Assembly: GCA_040753875.1 (NCBI GenBank)
Contig: JBFMDV010000013.1
Coordinates: 29,897 to 93,896 of the forward strand
DNA length: 64,000 nt
Origin: Candidatus Zixiibacteriota bacterium
Lineage (GTDB): Bacteria; Zixibacteria; MSB-5A5; GN15; FEB-12
Direction: 5' to 3'
Position 1 is the first letter of the stretch; every line of letters starts with the position of its first letter. The translations under genes were made by a program, and so were the position numbers. The notes under the pieces were generated by a model. The model was not told the origin of the DNA. It saw nothing but the letters and a program-made list of their open reading frames with translations, and did not search any database. Positions 12,393 through 21,476 of the stretch are shown here, piece by piece.

Positions 12393-13013
12393 TCACTTTA
12401 GGTCGAGGGTACGGTCCCGAATTTCGCCGATCCGCCCCATTATCGCTTCGGAGATCCTCTGGTAGCTCTCTTTTCCATCGGAGAAAGAGGCCGCCCAGTC
12501 CGCTGCAAACGGTTCACCATAGACAATCTGCAGCCGGATTCGCCCCAGAAGGCAGTCCTTAAGTCTGTTGGAGCCATAGACATATCCGGGCACAATCGGA
12601 CACTTGGCCCGCATGGCCAGAAGTCCCACTCCTGGTTTTGGGTCAAGAAAACCGTCCCGCTTTGAACGAGTGCCTTCAGGAAATATGGTCAACCCGTAAC
12701 CGCTACGTATCACCTCTTCCGAGAGTTCGAGAGCTGCACGATCGACGGTCCCGCGTTTGACCGGCAGAGCGTTGGTGCGGCGAATGATAGCTCCGAACAG
12801 CTTGTTTCTGAACAACTCCTGCTTGGCGAAGAAGTAGACCTGCCGTGGCGCCCAGCTCCCGACCAGCGGTGGGTCGTACCAGGATATGTGGTTGGTGGCC
12901 AGAATGAACCCGCCGGATTTTGGGAAATGCTCCTGACCGGTCACTTTGATGCGAAAGACCAGTTTGGAGATGATCCGGGTCAGCGACCAACCGGTGTAAT
13001 AAAGGATTTTCAT
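12393..13013 (-). CDS. 1-acyl-glycerol-3-phosphate acyltransferase (PlsC family)
   Basis: 206 residues. The catalytic acyltransferase motif NHISWYD (His42, Asp47) and the later EGTRSKRDG glycerolipid-binding motif are both intact, and a hydrophobic N-terminus fits membrane association. It should add the second acyl chain in phosphatidic acid synthesis on the inner membrane. The start overlaps the cmk stop by 4 nt (ATGA), so it is translationally coupled to cmk, an order seen in many bacteria (cmk-plsC-rpsA). Acyl-chain specificity cannot be told. Confidence 0.93.
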   Translation of the reverse strand: MKILYYTGWSLTRIISKLVFRIKVTGQEHFPKSGGFILATNHISWYDPPLVGSWAPRQVYFFAKQELFRNKLFGAIIRRTNALPVKRGTVDRAALELSEEVIRSGYGLTIFPEGTRSKRDGFLDPKPGVGLLAMRAKCPIVPGYVYGSNRLKDCLLGRIRLQIVYGEPFAADWAASFSDGKESYQRISEAIMGRIGEIRDRTLDLK

Positions 13014-13717
13014 TTTCGGGAAAGCACACGTTCCAGAAGCGCCACGATATTTGCCACTTGTTCGTCGATCGTCATATCGGTCGTGTCGATAGTGAAAGCG
13101 TCACCGGCTTTTTGGAGAGGGGAATGTTCGCGGCCGGAATCGAACGCATCGCGTCGCTTGAGGTCGGCAATCTGCTCATCGAGCGTGGTGGTGATCCCCA
13201 TTCTGGCCAGGTCGAGCATCCGCCGCTCTGCCCTGGTCTCGACGGAAGCATCCAGATACACTTTGATGTCCGCGTGTGGAAACACGACGGTGGTGGTGTC
13301 TCGTCCTTCGGCGACGATCGAGCCGTTCTTGCCGAGTTCCATCTGCCGTGCCACCATTGCTTCTCGCACCGCCTTGTGAGCCGACACCTCTGAAACATGG
13401 CGGGTCACTTCCGGTGTTCGTATCGCCGCGGTCACCTCGACACCGTCGACAAACACGCGGTTGACATCCTCATGCGTCTCGAATGTGATCTTCATTTTCT
13501 GCGCGACGGCGGCAAGTCGGGGGGCATCGTTGGGAGCGATGCGGTTCTGGAGCGCAATTTGTGTCACCGCGCGGTACATGGCGCCGGTGTCCAGGTAGTT
13601 GTAGCCGAGGCGGGCCGCCAGGATCTTGGCGGTTGTCGATTTTCCCGACCCGGCGGGCCCATCGATGGCGATGATGCGCCCCTTCAGCTTGGCAGAGTGA
13701 TATTTCTGTTCGGCCAT
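13010..13717 (-). CDS. cmk: Cytidylate kinase
   Basis: 235 residues. P-loop GPAGSGKST at residues 20-28, the NMP-binding LDTGAMYRA segment right after it, the EGRDTTTVVFP motif near 136 and the RRMLDLARMG lid region identify CMP/dCMP kinase, which makes CDP for RNA, DNA and phospholipid synthesis. Length is normal for the family. It overlaps the acyltransferase gene by 4 nt and lies 64 nt downstream of the SRAP gene; rpsA follows further on. Confidence 0.96.
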   Translation of the reverse strand: MAEQKYHSAKLKGRIIAIDGPAGSGKSTTAKILAARLGYNYLDTGAMYRAVTQIALQNRIAPNDAPRLAAVAQKMKITFETHEDVNRVFVDGVEVTAAIRTPEVTRHVSEVSAHKAVREAMVARQMELGKNGSIVAEGRDTTTVVFPHADIKVYLDASVETRAERRMLDLARMGITTTLDEQIADLKRRDAFDSGREHSPLQKAGDAFTIDTTDMTIDEQVANIVALLERVLSRK

Positions 13718-13781
13718 GGGGGGAAGGTACGTGGCGGCGAACAGACCGTCAAGCTGCAGCCTTCATTGCTGATACAGAACG

Positions 13782-14462
13782 TCAGAGAATCGTTTGGACT
13801 TTGGCGATGCAGGCCTTGGTATCATTCGCTGGGGAGTTGACAACGGAGGAGACCTCGTAGAAGTCCATCTGCTCGGCTGGGTACGGGCGAAGCAGGGTCG
13901 TAAGCCCTGTGAGATCTGCCGCCTCACGGGTGAGCCAAAGGTTCTCGGAGTCCCGCGGCAGGATCACCGGCATGCGGTTGTGCACCTTTGCGGCCAGTTC
14001 GTTGGGGGAGGTGGTAATGATCGTGAACGATTCAAGGACCAGATCATCGGGACCCATCCATTGATCGAACAGCCCGGCAAATGCAAACGGTTCGCCATTC
14101 TTGAGCACGAACCGCACCGGCACTTTCCCCTTGCCGCTTGGTTTCAATCGCCATTCGTAGAATCCGTCGGCGGGCACCAGGCAGCGCGTGCGTTCAAGCG
14201 GACGGCGGAAGCTCGGCTTCTCAGCCAGAGTTTCGGAACGGGCGTTGATCATCTTGTTGCCGATAGTCTCATCTTTAGACCAGTGTGGCACCAGCCTCCA
14301 GCGCATGGATCGCACTTCGCGGCGATTTCCCTGAACGATAACGGGCGCCGACTGTCCGGGGGTGACATTGAAGCGCGGTGCTGTCAGATGATCGCCGAAG
14401 TTGAGCTGGAAGCGCTCTTCCCAGGCCTTGATGGCCGACGCGAGTGTGTACCTGCCGCACAT
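13782..14462 (-). CDS. SRAP domain protein (YedK/HMCES family)
   Basis: 226 residues starting MCGRYTL, so that after methionine removal Cys2 is the N-terminal nucleophile that forms a thiazolidine crosslink with abasic sites in single-stranded DNA. The family's conserved Asn (RSETL context), FYEWR and the HNRMPVIL histidine are visible. It shields abasic sites during replication. It begins 8 nt after the CorC-like gene ends and is read with it and cmk, probably one transcript. No sign of truncation. Confidence 0.95.
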   Translation of the reverse strand: MCGRYTLASAIKAWEERFQLNFGDHLTAPRFNVTPGQSAPVIVQGNRREVRSMRWRLVPHWSKDETIGNKMINARSETLAEKPSFRRPLERTRCLVPADGFYEWRLKPSGKGKVPVRFVLKNGEPFAFAGLFDQWMGPDDLVLESFTIITTSPNELAAKVHNRMPVILPRDSENLWLTREAADLTGLTTLLRPYPAEQMDFYEVSSVVNSPANDTKACIAKVQTIL

Positions 14463-14470
14463 GCCGAGTT

Positions 14471-15787
14471 CTACTCCCCTTCCTCCGGCGAACCAAGTTT
14501 TTCAACTTTCATACGCATAATGCGGTTCTTGTCTTTGGCCAGAACGGTGAGTTTGGCGTCGGCAAGCTGCACCGACTCATATCGATCCGGGACCCGCCCA
14601 GCCTCGTCGATGAACAGCCCGGCTATCGTTTCAGCTTCTTCCTCAGGCAGCTTAGTTCCGAGTAACTCGTTCACCTCCCCCGGCCAGACGGAGCCATCGG
14701 CATGTACTACGGTCTCGGATAGCTTGAGCACGGGGGGCGCCTCGGCGTCATACTCGTCCTGGATTTCGCCCACCAACTCTTCGAGAATGTCCTCAAGCGT
14801 TACTATTCCGGCAGTGCCGCCGAATTCATCGAGAACGACAGCGAGGTGCGCTTTGCCGCGTTGGAATTGGTGAAGTACCCGCGTGAGCGGCATCGAGTCC
14901 GGAACAAACACCGGGTCGCGCATGAGCTTCCGGACATCCAGCTGCGACCGCTCGGTCAAATCAGTCAGTAGGTCTTTGGTATACAACACTCCAACGACGT
15001 GGTCGACCGTGTTCTCGTACACCGGGTACCGGCTGTAGCCATTTTCGGCGATGATCTTCATCGCTTCCTGGGGCGATGCGTCGGCCGCGATGCCGATAAC
15101 ATCAGTTCGGGGCTTCATGGCGCGACGAACCGTGGAGTCGGTGAAGGCAAAGACCGACTTGATGAACTCCTCCTCCGTGATCTCGAACAATCCCCGCTTC
15201 CGCCCCTCCACGATGATATGTTCGACCTCTTCTTCGCTGATTACTCCGGTCTCCGGATCCCGCCTGACACCGAGCAGACGTACGATCAAGCGGGCCACCC
15301 CGCTCAGCACGCGTGCGAACACGTACGTGGTCTTGTAAAACAGATTGATCGGACCGGCAACCAGTCGGGCGTATTTCTCGGGATAGGATAATGCGACATA
15401 CTTGGGGACCAGTTCCCCCAATACGACCGAAAGAATGGTGATCGGTACAACGACAGTAAGCACCGCCAGCGCCGACGCACCATTGGCCACGAAAGTAATG
15501 CTGCTGGCGCTGTAGTACTTTTCCAGCGATGCCACGATGGTGGCACCCGAGAACACGCCGACTAACGCACCGACCAGGGTGATGCCCACCTGGATGGTCG
15601 CCAGAAATCCTTCGGGATTGTCGTGAAGGCGAGAAGCGGTGGCAGCGCCGAATTTCCCTTCGTCGACTTTCTGTCGCAGTTTGGTTTTGCGGCTGGCAAT
15701 AACTGAGAATTCGGAAAGGGCGAAGAACCCGTTTGCGAGGATCAGAATGACGATCGCGCCGATCTCAAGAGCAAGGAGGCTGTCCAT
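14471..15787 (-). CDS. CNNM/HlyC-CorC family transporter (DUF21, CBS pair, CorC domain)
   Basis: 438 residues. An N-terminal DUF21/CNNM membrane domain (about 1-195, ending near VISEEEVEHII) is followed by two CBS domains (about 205-335; MKPRTDVIGI and VFVPDSMPL starts) and a C-terminal CorC/HlyC domain with DEFGGTAGIVTLEDILEE near 330. Family members move or control Mg2+ or Co2+ and bind nucleotides through the CBS pair. It lies 59 nt downstream of htpX and 8 nt before the SRAP gene, all on the minus strand. Confidence 0.93.
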   Translation of the reverse strand: MDSLLALEIGAIVILILANGFFALSEFSVIASRKTKLRQKVDEGKFGAATASRLHDNPEGFLATIQVGITLVGALVGVFSGATIVASLEKYYSASSITFVANGASALAVLTVVVPITILSVVLGELVPKYVALSYPEKYARLVAGPINLFYKTTYVFARVLSGVARLIVRLLGVRRDPETGVISEEEVEHIIVEGRKRGLFEITEEEFIKSVFAFTDSTVRRAMKPRTDVIGIAADASPQEAMKIIAENGYSRYPVYENTVDHVVGVLYTKDLLTDLTERSQLDVRKLMRDPVFVPDSMPLTRVLHQFQRGKAHLAVVLDEFGGTAGIVTLEDILEELVGEIQDEYDAEAPPVLKLSETVVHADGSVWPGEVNELLGTKLPEEEAETIAGLFIDEAGRVPDRYESVQLADAKLTVLAKDKNRIMRMKVEKLGSPEEGE

Positions 15788-15846
15788 ATCAGACAGCCAC
15801 CTTTCTCACGTTGTTTGAACGGGGAGCCGGAGGCTCGGTGGAACCA

Positions 15847-16716
15847 TCAGCCGACATACGGTTGATACACGGCGGTTTGAGCCAGTTCCTGTAGTTTGGC
15901 GATCCGCTTTTCGACCGGTGGATGGGTGGAAAACAGCGAAGTGAGTCCCTTTCCCGAGAGCGGATTGGCGATCATCAGGTGAGCAGTCGACGGATGCTGA
16001 TCCAGGTTCATGCGCACCGGCGCGGTGTGGAGCTTCTTGAGAGCCGAGGCCAGAGGCAGAAACTTGCCCGTGATACGCCCCCCTTCGGCGTCGGCGCCGT
16101 ATTCACGCTGACGCGAGATGGCGAATTGGATGATTATCGCCACCAGCGGCGCCACTATTGCCGCCACCAAAAGACCGATGCCGCCGCCGCGGTTATCATC
16201 GTCGCGCCCCATGCCGCCGAAAATGGCGCTGAAACGCGCAAACTCCGCAATAAGGCCGATCGCGCCTGCGAATGTCGCCGCCACGGTGCCGATCAGCATG
16301 TCCTTGTTGCGGATGTGGGCAACCTCGTGCCCGATAACTCCCTCGAGCTCATCTTCGTTGAGAAGCTCCAATAGTCCCTCGGTGGCAGCTACCGCCGCGT
16401 GGTCGACATCACGACCGGTGGCAAAGGCGTTGGGCGCACGACTCGGTACAATGTACACTTTCGGCATCGGCATCATTGCCTGAGTGGCGACTCGTTTCAC
16501 CACGCGGAACAGCTTGGGGTGATCCGCCTCCTGCACCTGTCGGGCACGGTACATCTTCAGCACCATCTTGTCCGAAAACCAGTAGGCAAAGAAGTTCAAG
16601 CCGGTCGCCACCAGGAACGCGATCACCATGCCCTGCGTGCCACCAAACATATTGCCCAGCCACATGAACAGTGCCATGAGGACGAGCATGAGTATTGTCA
16701 CTTTGAAGCCGTTCAT
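15847..16716 (-). CDS. htpX: Membrane zinc metalloprotease HtpX (M48)
   Basis: 289 residues from ATG 16716, which has AGAGGA at good spacing; an upstream ATG (16770) adds 18 codons without family match. Two N-terminal membrane helices are followed by the zinc site HEVAH in GHEVAHIRNKDM, a second pair of helices and the C-terminal STHPPVEKRI motif. HtpX degrades misfolded membrane proteins with FtsH. The spacing to the next gene (59 nt) suggests shared transcription. Confidence 0.95.
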   Translation of the reverse strand: MNGFKVTILMLVLMALFMWLGNMFGGTQGMVIAFLVATGLNFFAYWFSDKMVLKMYRARQVQEADHPKLFRVVKRVATQAMMPMPKVYIVPSRAPNAFATGRDVDHAAVAATEGLLELLNEDELEGVIGHEVAHIRNKDMLIGTVAATFAGAIGLIAEFARFSAIFGGMGRDDDNRGGGIGLLVAAIVAPLVAIIIQFAISRQREYGADAEGGRITGKFLPLASALKKLHTAPVRMNLDQHPSTAHLMIANPLSGKGLTSLFSTHPPVEKRIAKLQELAQTAVYQPYVG

Positions 16717-16849
16717 ATCGTCAATCCTCTCACTTTTCGAACCTCGGCCACAAGGCCGACCGACACTCAATATATTGCGCCAGAATTCGAAAAGTTTCCA
16801 AAATCGGACAGACCCGTCTTCAACGCCACAATGTGCTCTGTAAGCTCAA

Positions 16850-18919
16850 TCATCTGAACCGTTTCCGGCGAGTGCGACCAAATTCGATCGGCTCGTCGGG
16901 CGTGGTCGGCTCAGGCGTATCCGGAGTGACAGCACTCTGTGACGGTTCAGCCGTTGACTCGTTCCCGGCGCTGTCCGAGCGGGTTCGCTCAAAACGTCGA
17001 GCACGCGTACGGCCGTATGTCACTTCGGCATCGTCGACTTCGGCATTATGTACGTCCGACCCAGAACCAGCAGTGCCGGCTTCTTCGTCGGAACGATCGG
17101 TGGTGTGGCGAGATACCTCGGTATCCTCAGCCTCTTCGGTGCGTGGCCAGGTTTCGGTCCGCTCGTCGCTTCCCAGACCGATTGATTCCGAGGTCAGTTC
17201 GGCAGCCGGTTCAGGCTCCGGCAGTGGCGCCGGTACCGGGAGATCTCGTTGCTCAGTTGACTCCGGTTCGGAAACATGGCGTGGGTAGCCGGAATCGCGA
17301 TGATCTCGTCGTCCGCGGGGCGGGCGGCGGTCTCGCCGGCCGTGCCGGTCATCCCGATGTGGTCGGTCTTGACCGCGCGAGGGTTCCTCGGTGCGACGCG
17401 GTTCGGTCGGCGGCTCCATCATGACCGCTTCCACATGTTCTCCCTCGATCACGGGGCTCGATTTATCGCTCACCGCAAAAGGAGACCGACGGTCAAAATC
17501 CCGGCGTCGTTCCGGCGGGCGGTCGCGCCTTTCGCTGTCACGCCGCGGACCGCGATCACCAGGACGGCCTCCGAACTGCCGGTCCCGGCGGAACGGTTCG
17601 CGCTCTTGCGGGCGCCCCATCGGGCGGTCCATTTGGCGCGGTCGGTCCTGTCGGAATCCTTCGCCACGAGGCGAAAAAGTCTCGCCCGGTCGTTGGCCCT
17701 GCTGCTCGACCACACGTGCAACGATGGCGGCGCCTACCGCGTCACCCCAAACGCCCGCCTTAACTCGGAACCGGTCGATGATCCAATCGACCAGCAGGAT
17801 CAAGCCGAGTCCGGCGAAGGCCGCGGGCGGGAAGTCTGCGATAGCCAGCACGCCGGCGACGGTCAGAAATGCGGCCGACGGCAAACCGGTGGCGGTCATG
17901 GACAAGAGAATCGAAGAAACCACGACCAACAGTACCTGTCCGGCGCCCAAGTCGACCGCAAAGGCTTGCGCGATGAACATAGTGGCGACCACCAAATAGA
18001 GTGATGTCGCGCCCATGTTGACCATGGCGCCAAACGGAAGCGCCAGGCCGCCGGCACGCTGGTCGACTCGGTTTTTTTCAGTAACACACTGATATGTTAC
18101 CGGGAGCGTGGCAGCCGGTGATGATGTCGCAAAGGCGGTGGCCAGCGCCGGCACCATATTGCTCAGGTACTCAAACGGCGGTCGTTTGCCGGCAAATTTG
18201 AGGATCAAGGGTAACGCGACACCTGCATACAGCAACAACCCCACTACCATCGTGACCGTATACATGGCCAGATTGCCGCCGGCGCCCGCGACCGACTCAG
18301 GATTTTGCGCTACGATAGTTCCCACCAAGGACAGAAGACCGATCGGCGCCACTTTCAGGAGAAGCGTAACCAGCCGGAACAGTGCTTCTCGCAATTCGTG
18401 AAAGAAATGAATGGCCGTGCGACCGCGCGGGCCAAGCGTGACCAGAATGCCCCCTACGAACAATGCCAGGAGGACGTGTCCGAACAAATGTCCCTGGACG
18501 ATCGCCAGGATCGGATTGTCCGGAATGAGGGTGGCGAAGAAGTCGGTCAGGGTGCGGACCTCTGGCGCCGGCAGTCCGGCCGGGATCTGCGCGCTGGAGG
18601 CATTCATGCCCTCGCCCGGCGAGATCAGGCCAACCGCTGCGAGACCGATGAGGGCGGCGACAATGCTGATCGCCACGTAGTAGGAAATTGTGACCGCTGC
18701 CATGCGGCCGATTCGGCGTGTGCCGCCAAGTGCGCTGATGCCGGCAATAAGGCTGGTGATGAGCAGCGGCACCATGATGATACGGAGGGCGTTAAGAAAC
18801 AGCCTGCCGACAAAACTGGTGGCAAGCATAACGCTCGGCACAAAGTAGCCGAGGAGTCCGCCGAGGAGCACGCCCACGAGCATCCCGAGCAGAACCAGGT
18901 TTGAGATTTTACCTCTCAT
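16850..18919 (-). CDS. Dicarboxylate/amino acid:cation symporter (SDF family) with long charged C-terminal tail
   Basis: 689 residues. Residues 1 to about 400 form a full SDF (GltP/DctA) transporter: eight predicted membrane spans, the serine-rich reentrant loop (ATAFATSSPAATLP) and GAMVNMGATSLY of the substrate site. Family members usually stop near 400-450 residues. Here about 285 more residues follow, almost entirely Arg, Asp, Pro, Glu and Gly, first Arg/Pro-rich (RDRPPERRRDFDRR), then acidic, ending in GRTRRKRFR. The tail is one open frame with no membrane segment and should be disordered in the cytoplasm. A fusion or assembly join is possible, but base composition does not change at the junction. 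Confidence 0.9.
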   Translation of the reverse strand: MRGKISNLVLLGMLVGVLLGGLLGYFVPSVMLATSFVGRLFLNALRIIMVPLLITSLIAGISALGGTRRIGRMAAVTISYYVAISIVAALIGLAAVGLISPGEGMNASSAQIPAGLPAPEVRTLTDFFATLIPDNPILAIVQGHLFGHVLLALFVGGILVTLGPRGRTAIHFFHELREALFRLVTLLLKVAPIGLLSLVGTIVAQNPESVAGAGGNLAMYTVTMVVGLLLYAGVALPLILKFAGKRPPFEYLSNMVPALATAFATSSPAATLPVTYQCVTEKNRVDQRAGGLALPFGAMVNMGATSLYLVVATMFIAQAFAVDLGAGQVLLVVVSSILLSMTATGLPSAAFLTVAGVLAIADFPPAAFAGLGLILLVDWIIDRFRVKAGVWGDAVGAAIVARVVEQQGQRPGETFSPRGEGFRQDRPRQMDRPMGRPQEREPFRRDRQFGGRPGDRGPRRDSERRDRPPERRRDFDRRSPFAVSDKSSPVIEGEHVEAVMMEPPTEPRRTEEPSRGQDRPHRDDRHGRRDRRPPRGRRDHRDSGYPRHVSEPESTEQRDLPVPAPLPEPEPAAELTSESIGLGSDERTETWPRTEEAEDTEVSRHTTDRSDEEAGTAGSGSDVHNAEVDDAEVTYGRTRARRFERTRSDSAGNESTAEPSQSAVTPDTPEPTTPDEPIEFGRTRRKRFR

Positions 18920-19225
18920 AACGCTTCATACAATGTGACTCGCTCTCAGTGTTGTGATCCAACCGCCATATTCTTGCTTTCGGTCAAGCGAGCCACGGTT
19001 TAGACTACTTGGGTTGGGTTGATCAGTGGCGCCCCATGGCGCGGTGATATCCCCGGTTGGATCGCTTCGCGAACTGTCGACCCCTCGGTGCAAGGTACCT
19101 TCACGGGTCCGGACAGCCTGATTACGGCGGCCTCGCCGCCTATCGCTTAACTCCAAAGCGACGTAACGATATGTGACCGCTAAAGATATGGCAAGTGGTT
19201 TTTGGAATGACCGGTGGGCCGGATT
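18920..19225. other. Intergenic region without a supported gene (306 nt)
   Basis: Between the SDF symporter start and the end of the potassium channel gene, both on the minus strand. It should hold the symporter promoter. I see no conserved protein, tRNA or clear terminator; a short minus-strand frame (18926-19156) has no recognisable sequence and is rejected. Confidence 0.5.
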
Positions 19226-20248
19226 TCAGACCCCCAGCCCTTTGTTCAGCCGCTCCAGGTCGCTGCCCTGACCCATCACCACCAGTATGTCGTTGCCCGC
19301 AATCGGTGTCTGCGAGGCAGGATTGAGGACCATTCGGTTCGCACCCTGCCTGATACCGACGATGGTGACGCCGTAGTCTCGCTTGAGGTTTGAATCCGAG
19401 AGACTCTTGCCGACGAACGGTGAGCTCTCCGGTACTCGGATCTCTTCGACGAACAATCCTTCTTCACCGCCAATCGCCATCCGCATGAAATCGACTACAT
19501 TGGGTCGGAGCGCTGCCATGGCCATGCGAGTACCGCCGAGCACGTGCGGCACGACCACATGATTGGCGCCCGCGCGAAGCAGCTTCTTTTCGCCGTCTTC
19601 GTACTCGGCGCGTGAAATAATGGTGAGCGAGGCGTTCAGGTAGCGCGCGGTCAAAATAAGATAAACGTTCTGCGCCTCTTGTGGCAGCGTGGTGATCAGG
19701 GTTTTGGCGCGGTCGATCCCAGCTTGTTTCAGTACCTCTTCTTCGGCGGCATCACCGGTGACGAACGGATACCCGGCGTTCTTCACCTGGGCCAGAGCCT
19801 CGGGCTCTTTTTCGATCACCACGAACGGCGCCTTCTTGAGAGCGAGTTCCTGCGCCACCTGCCGGCCGACGCGCCCGTAGCCGGCCACGATACAGTGTTC
19901 ATTCATCTTCTGGATCATATTATTCATCTTCCTTCGTGTCACCATTTCGCCGAACTGGCCCTCGATAACCACCTGTCCGATCACCGAGGCCACGAACCCA
20001 CCCAGCGCCACGCCGAACAGGATGAGCACCATGTCGAATAGTTTGCCGTTCGACGAGAGCGCCTCCACTTCACCGTAGCCAACGGTCGAGAGGGTAATGA
20101 CGGTCATGTATACGGCGTTGAGCGGGCTCATGCTCTCGATGACCATGAACCCAATCGTTCCAGCGATCAGAAGCGTCAGGAACGCCAGCAAGGCGAGTTG
20201 AAGTTTCTTGCCGGCGCTGAAGTGGTGATTGGCGTTCATTCCTGGCAT
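19226..20248 (-). CDS. Two-TM potassium channel with RCK (TrkA-N/TrkA-C) domains
   Basis: 340 residues. Membrane helix at about 17-37, pore loop with selectivity filter TVGYGE at 55-60, second helix at about 72-95, then an RCK-N Rossmann domain starting at GYGRVG (123-128) and an RCK-C domain to the end (SPFVGKSLSDSNL, PIAGNDILVVMG). This is the MthK-like K+ channel layout, gated by ligand binding to the RCK ring. The frame stays open 66 codons upstream, but that part is translated from a repeat-like intergenic segment, so I chose ATG 20248; ATG 20239 is equally possible. Confidence 0.92.
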   Translation of the reverse strand: MPGMNANHHFSAGKKLQLALLAFLTLLIAGTIGFMVIESMSPLNAVYMTVITLSTVGYGEVEALSSNGKLFDMVLILFGVALGGFVASVIGQVVIEGQFGEMVTRRKMNNMIQKMNEHCIVAGYGRVGRQVAQELALKKAPFVVIEKEPEALAQVKNAGYPFVTGDAAEEEVLKQAGIDRAKTLITTLPQEAQNVYLILTARYLNASLTIISRAEYEDGEKKLLRAGANHVVVPHVLGGTRMAMAALRPNVVDFMRMAIGGEEGLFVEEIRVPESSPFVGKSLSDSNLKRDYGVTIVGIRQGANRMVLNPASQTPIAGNDILVVMGQGSDLERLNKGLGV

Positions 20249-20672
20249 GGCTGGCCGGATAGTAGGCACTATCGGTGGGAAACGCCACTCTAAAACACTC
20301 GGGCGGCGGGCGTCTCTGCCCGACACCTGAGTCGACTCAAGAGTTCTGCAAGGCAGGAAACGATCTCGGCCCCTCACCTGTCGCTTCGCGACATCCTCTC
20401 CCCAAAGGGGAGAGGAATTTGTCTGGAATATTAGTAGCGAGCCCACAATCTTCTAACGAAACACTGTCATTATTCTAAGTCCGTTCGACGGGTATTCTTC
20501 TGCCTTCTGAGGAAGGTAGCCGCAGGAGCCGTCCCACGCGAAGTCGACGGACCGGATGGGGGAAATGGCAGAAAAGGACGAAGAAATTTTGATACTGGCT
20601 GGACCCTGTTGTCATTTTGTCGGTCCCAGATTACCTTTCTATCAAGCACGCCGTTTGCGTGGGAGGGGAGCG
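20249..20672. other. Divergent intergenic region with a repeat-like hairpin segment (424 nt)
   Basis: Promoters for the channel (minus) and VanZ-like (plus) genes must lie here. The stretch around 20370-20420 looks like a dispersed intergenic repeat and contains a perfect 9-bp stem (CCTCTCCCC 20395-20403, AAA loop, GGGGAGAGG 20407-20415). No further gene is supported. Confidence 0.5.
20395..20415. repeat. Perfect inverted repeat (stem-loop), part of a probable dispersed repeat
   Basis: 9-bp arms with a 3-nt loop; no T-run follows on either strand, so it is not a classic terminator. The surrounding wording (CACCTGTCGCTTCGCGACATCC) is of the kind often found in many intergenic copies per genome; that is recollection, and the other copies are not in this window. 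Confidence 0.5.
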
Positions 20673-21080
20673 ATGTATACTATGCCTGTTGGTACCAGTC
20701 CGGGTAGGGTCTTTGTTCGGTATCATGCGCCGATGCTCTTTTTCGCGTCGGCGATCATAACCGTCTCGTCAATTCCGGACCTCAAGGGTCCGCAACTGCA
20801 GTTTATTCCCTTCGACAAGCTGGCCCATTTTCTTGAATACGCAGTTTTTGCGATTCTGGCTTATCGCTCCTTCTCGCAATTGGTCCCCCAGATGAATCTC
20901 GACCTTGCGTATGTTCTCTGTCTGCTGTTTGTTGCGCTGTTTGCCGGGTTTGACGAATACTACCAGAGGTATGTTCCCGGCAGATACACAGATGTGAAAG
21001 ATTTTGCAACTGACTTAGCGGGAGCGGTGTTAGTGGGGACATTCTTATGGCTCCGCTCTCGTAGAAATGCGCAACCATGA
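20673..21080 (+). CDS. VanZ-like family membrane protein
   Basis: About 135 residues from ATG 20673, which has a strong GGAGGGGAG at good spacing; the frame is open 39 codons further upstream but without family match. Four hydrophobic segments are visible. VanZ family signatures are the DKLAHFLEYAVFA stretch (residues about 48-60), DEYYQRYVPGR and the DFATDLAGA motif near the end. VanZ itself gives low-level teicoplanin resistance; the role of most relatives is unknown. Confidence 0.88.
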   Translation: MYTMPVGTSPGRVFVRYHAPMLFFASAIITVSSIPDLKGPQLQFIPFDKLAHFLEYAVFAILAYRSFSQLVPQMNLDLAYVLCLLFVALFAGFDEYYQRYVPGRYTDVKDFATDLAGAVLVGTFLWLRSRRNAQP

Positions 21081-21126
21081 TACGAAATGTATCTGTTTGG
21101 AACCTGCACATTTTGGGGCTATTTCC

Positions 21127-21154
21127 TTGACAAGGGTTGGAGAAATGGTATATT
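21127..21154 (+). promoter_or_regulatory. Strong vegetative promoter for the large secreted protein gene
   Basis: TTGACA (21127-21132) and TATATT (21149-21154) with a 16-nt spacer, the best -35/-10 pair in the window. Transcription from about 21161 would give a leader of about 315 nt before the ATG at 21477. Confidence 0.65.
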
Positions 21155-21160
21155 TTGGCC

Positions 21161-21476
21161 GGTCGACAGGGGAAAAGGGTTGCTGGTATTCCTCACGACA
21201 AGGCCTTTTCTACTTCATGTGGTCTAACAGAGCTGGTTTGTTTAGTACACTGGTAAGAATTTGACACTCGCGTGATTCAGTCACCACTTTGGTAAGCGGC
21301 GGCTATGTCTCGGGGACCGGTATTGTCCCTTTTCGACAAAGCGCCGCGGCGAAGCAGTGGCATAATCCGGGACCTGTAGTCCGGCCCAAGAGCCCCTGAG
21401 CTGAGACCGGAGATCGCGCGGACAGATAGATATGGGAAACATTCAATTGTCCAACATGAATGGATAGGAGAACAAC
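21161..21476 (+). other. Long structured leader of the secreted protein gene
   Basis: No gene in this 316-nt stretch. Nested pairing is visible: GCGGCG (21296-21301) with CGCCGC (21342-21347) encloses a GGGAC/GTCCC hairpin (21313-21329), and a bulged hairpin follows at 21367-21384. I could not match it to a riboswitch class I know (checked by eye against c-di-GMP-I and glycine motifs). A second TTGACA at 21261 has no good -10 box. Confidence 0.4.

Noticed and set aside
18926..19156. Short minus-strand frame between the symporter and channel genes
   Set aside because: No ribosome site, low-complexity charged product, no resemblance to known proteins.
21261..21290. Second TTGACA before the large secreted protein
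   Set aside because: No acceptable -10 box at 15-19 nt downstream.
21296..21384. Possible c-di-GMP-I or glycine riboswitch in the long leader
   Set aside because: The conserved core letters of these classes are absent; only generic stems are seen.
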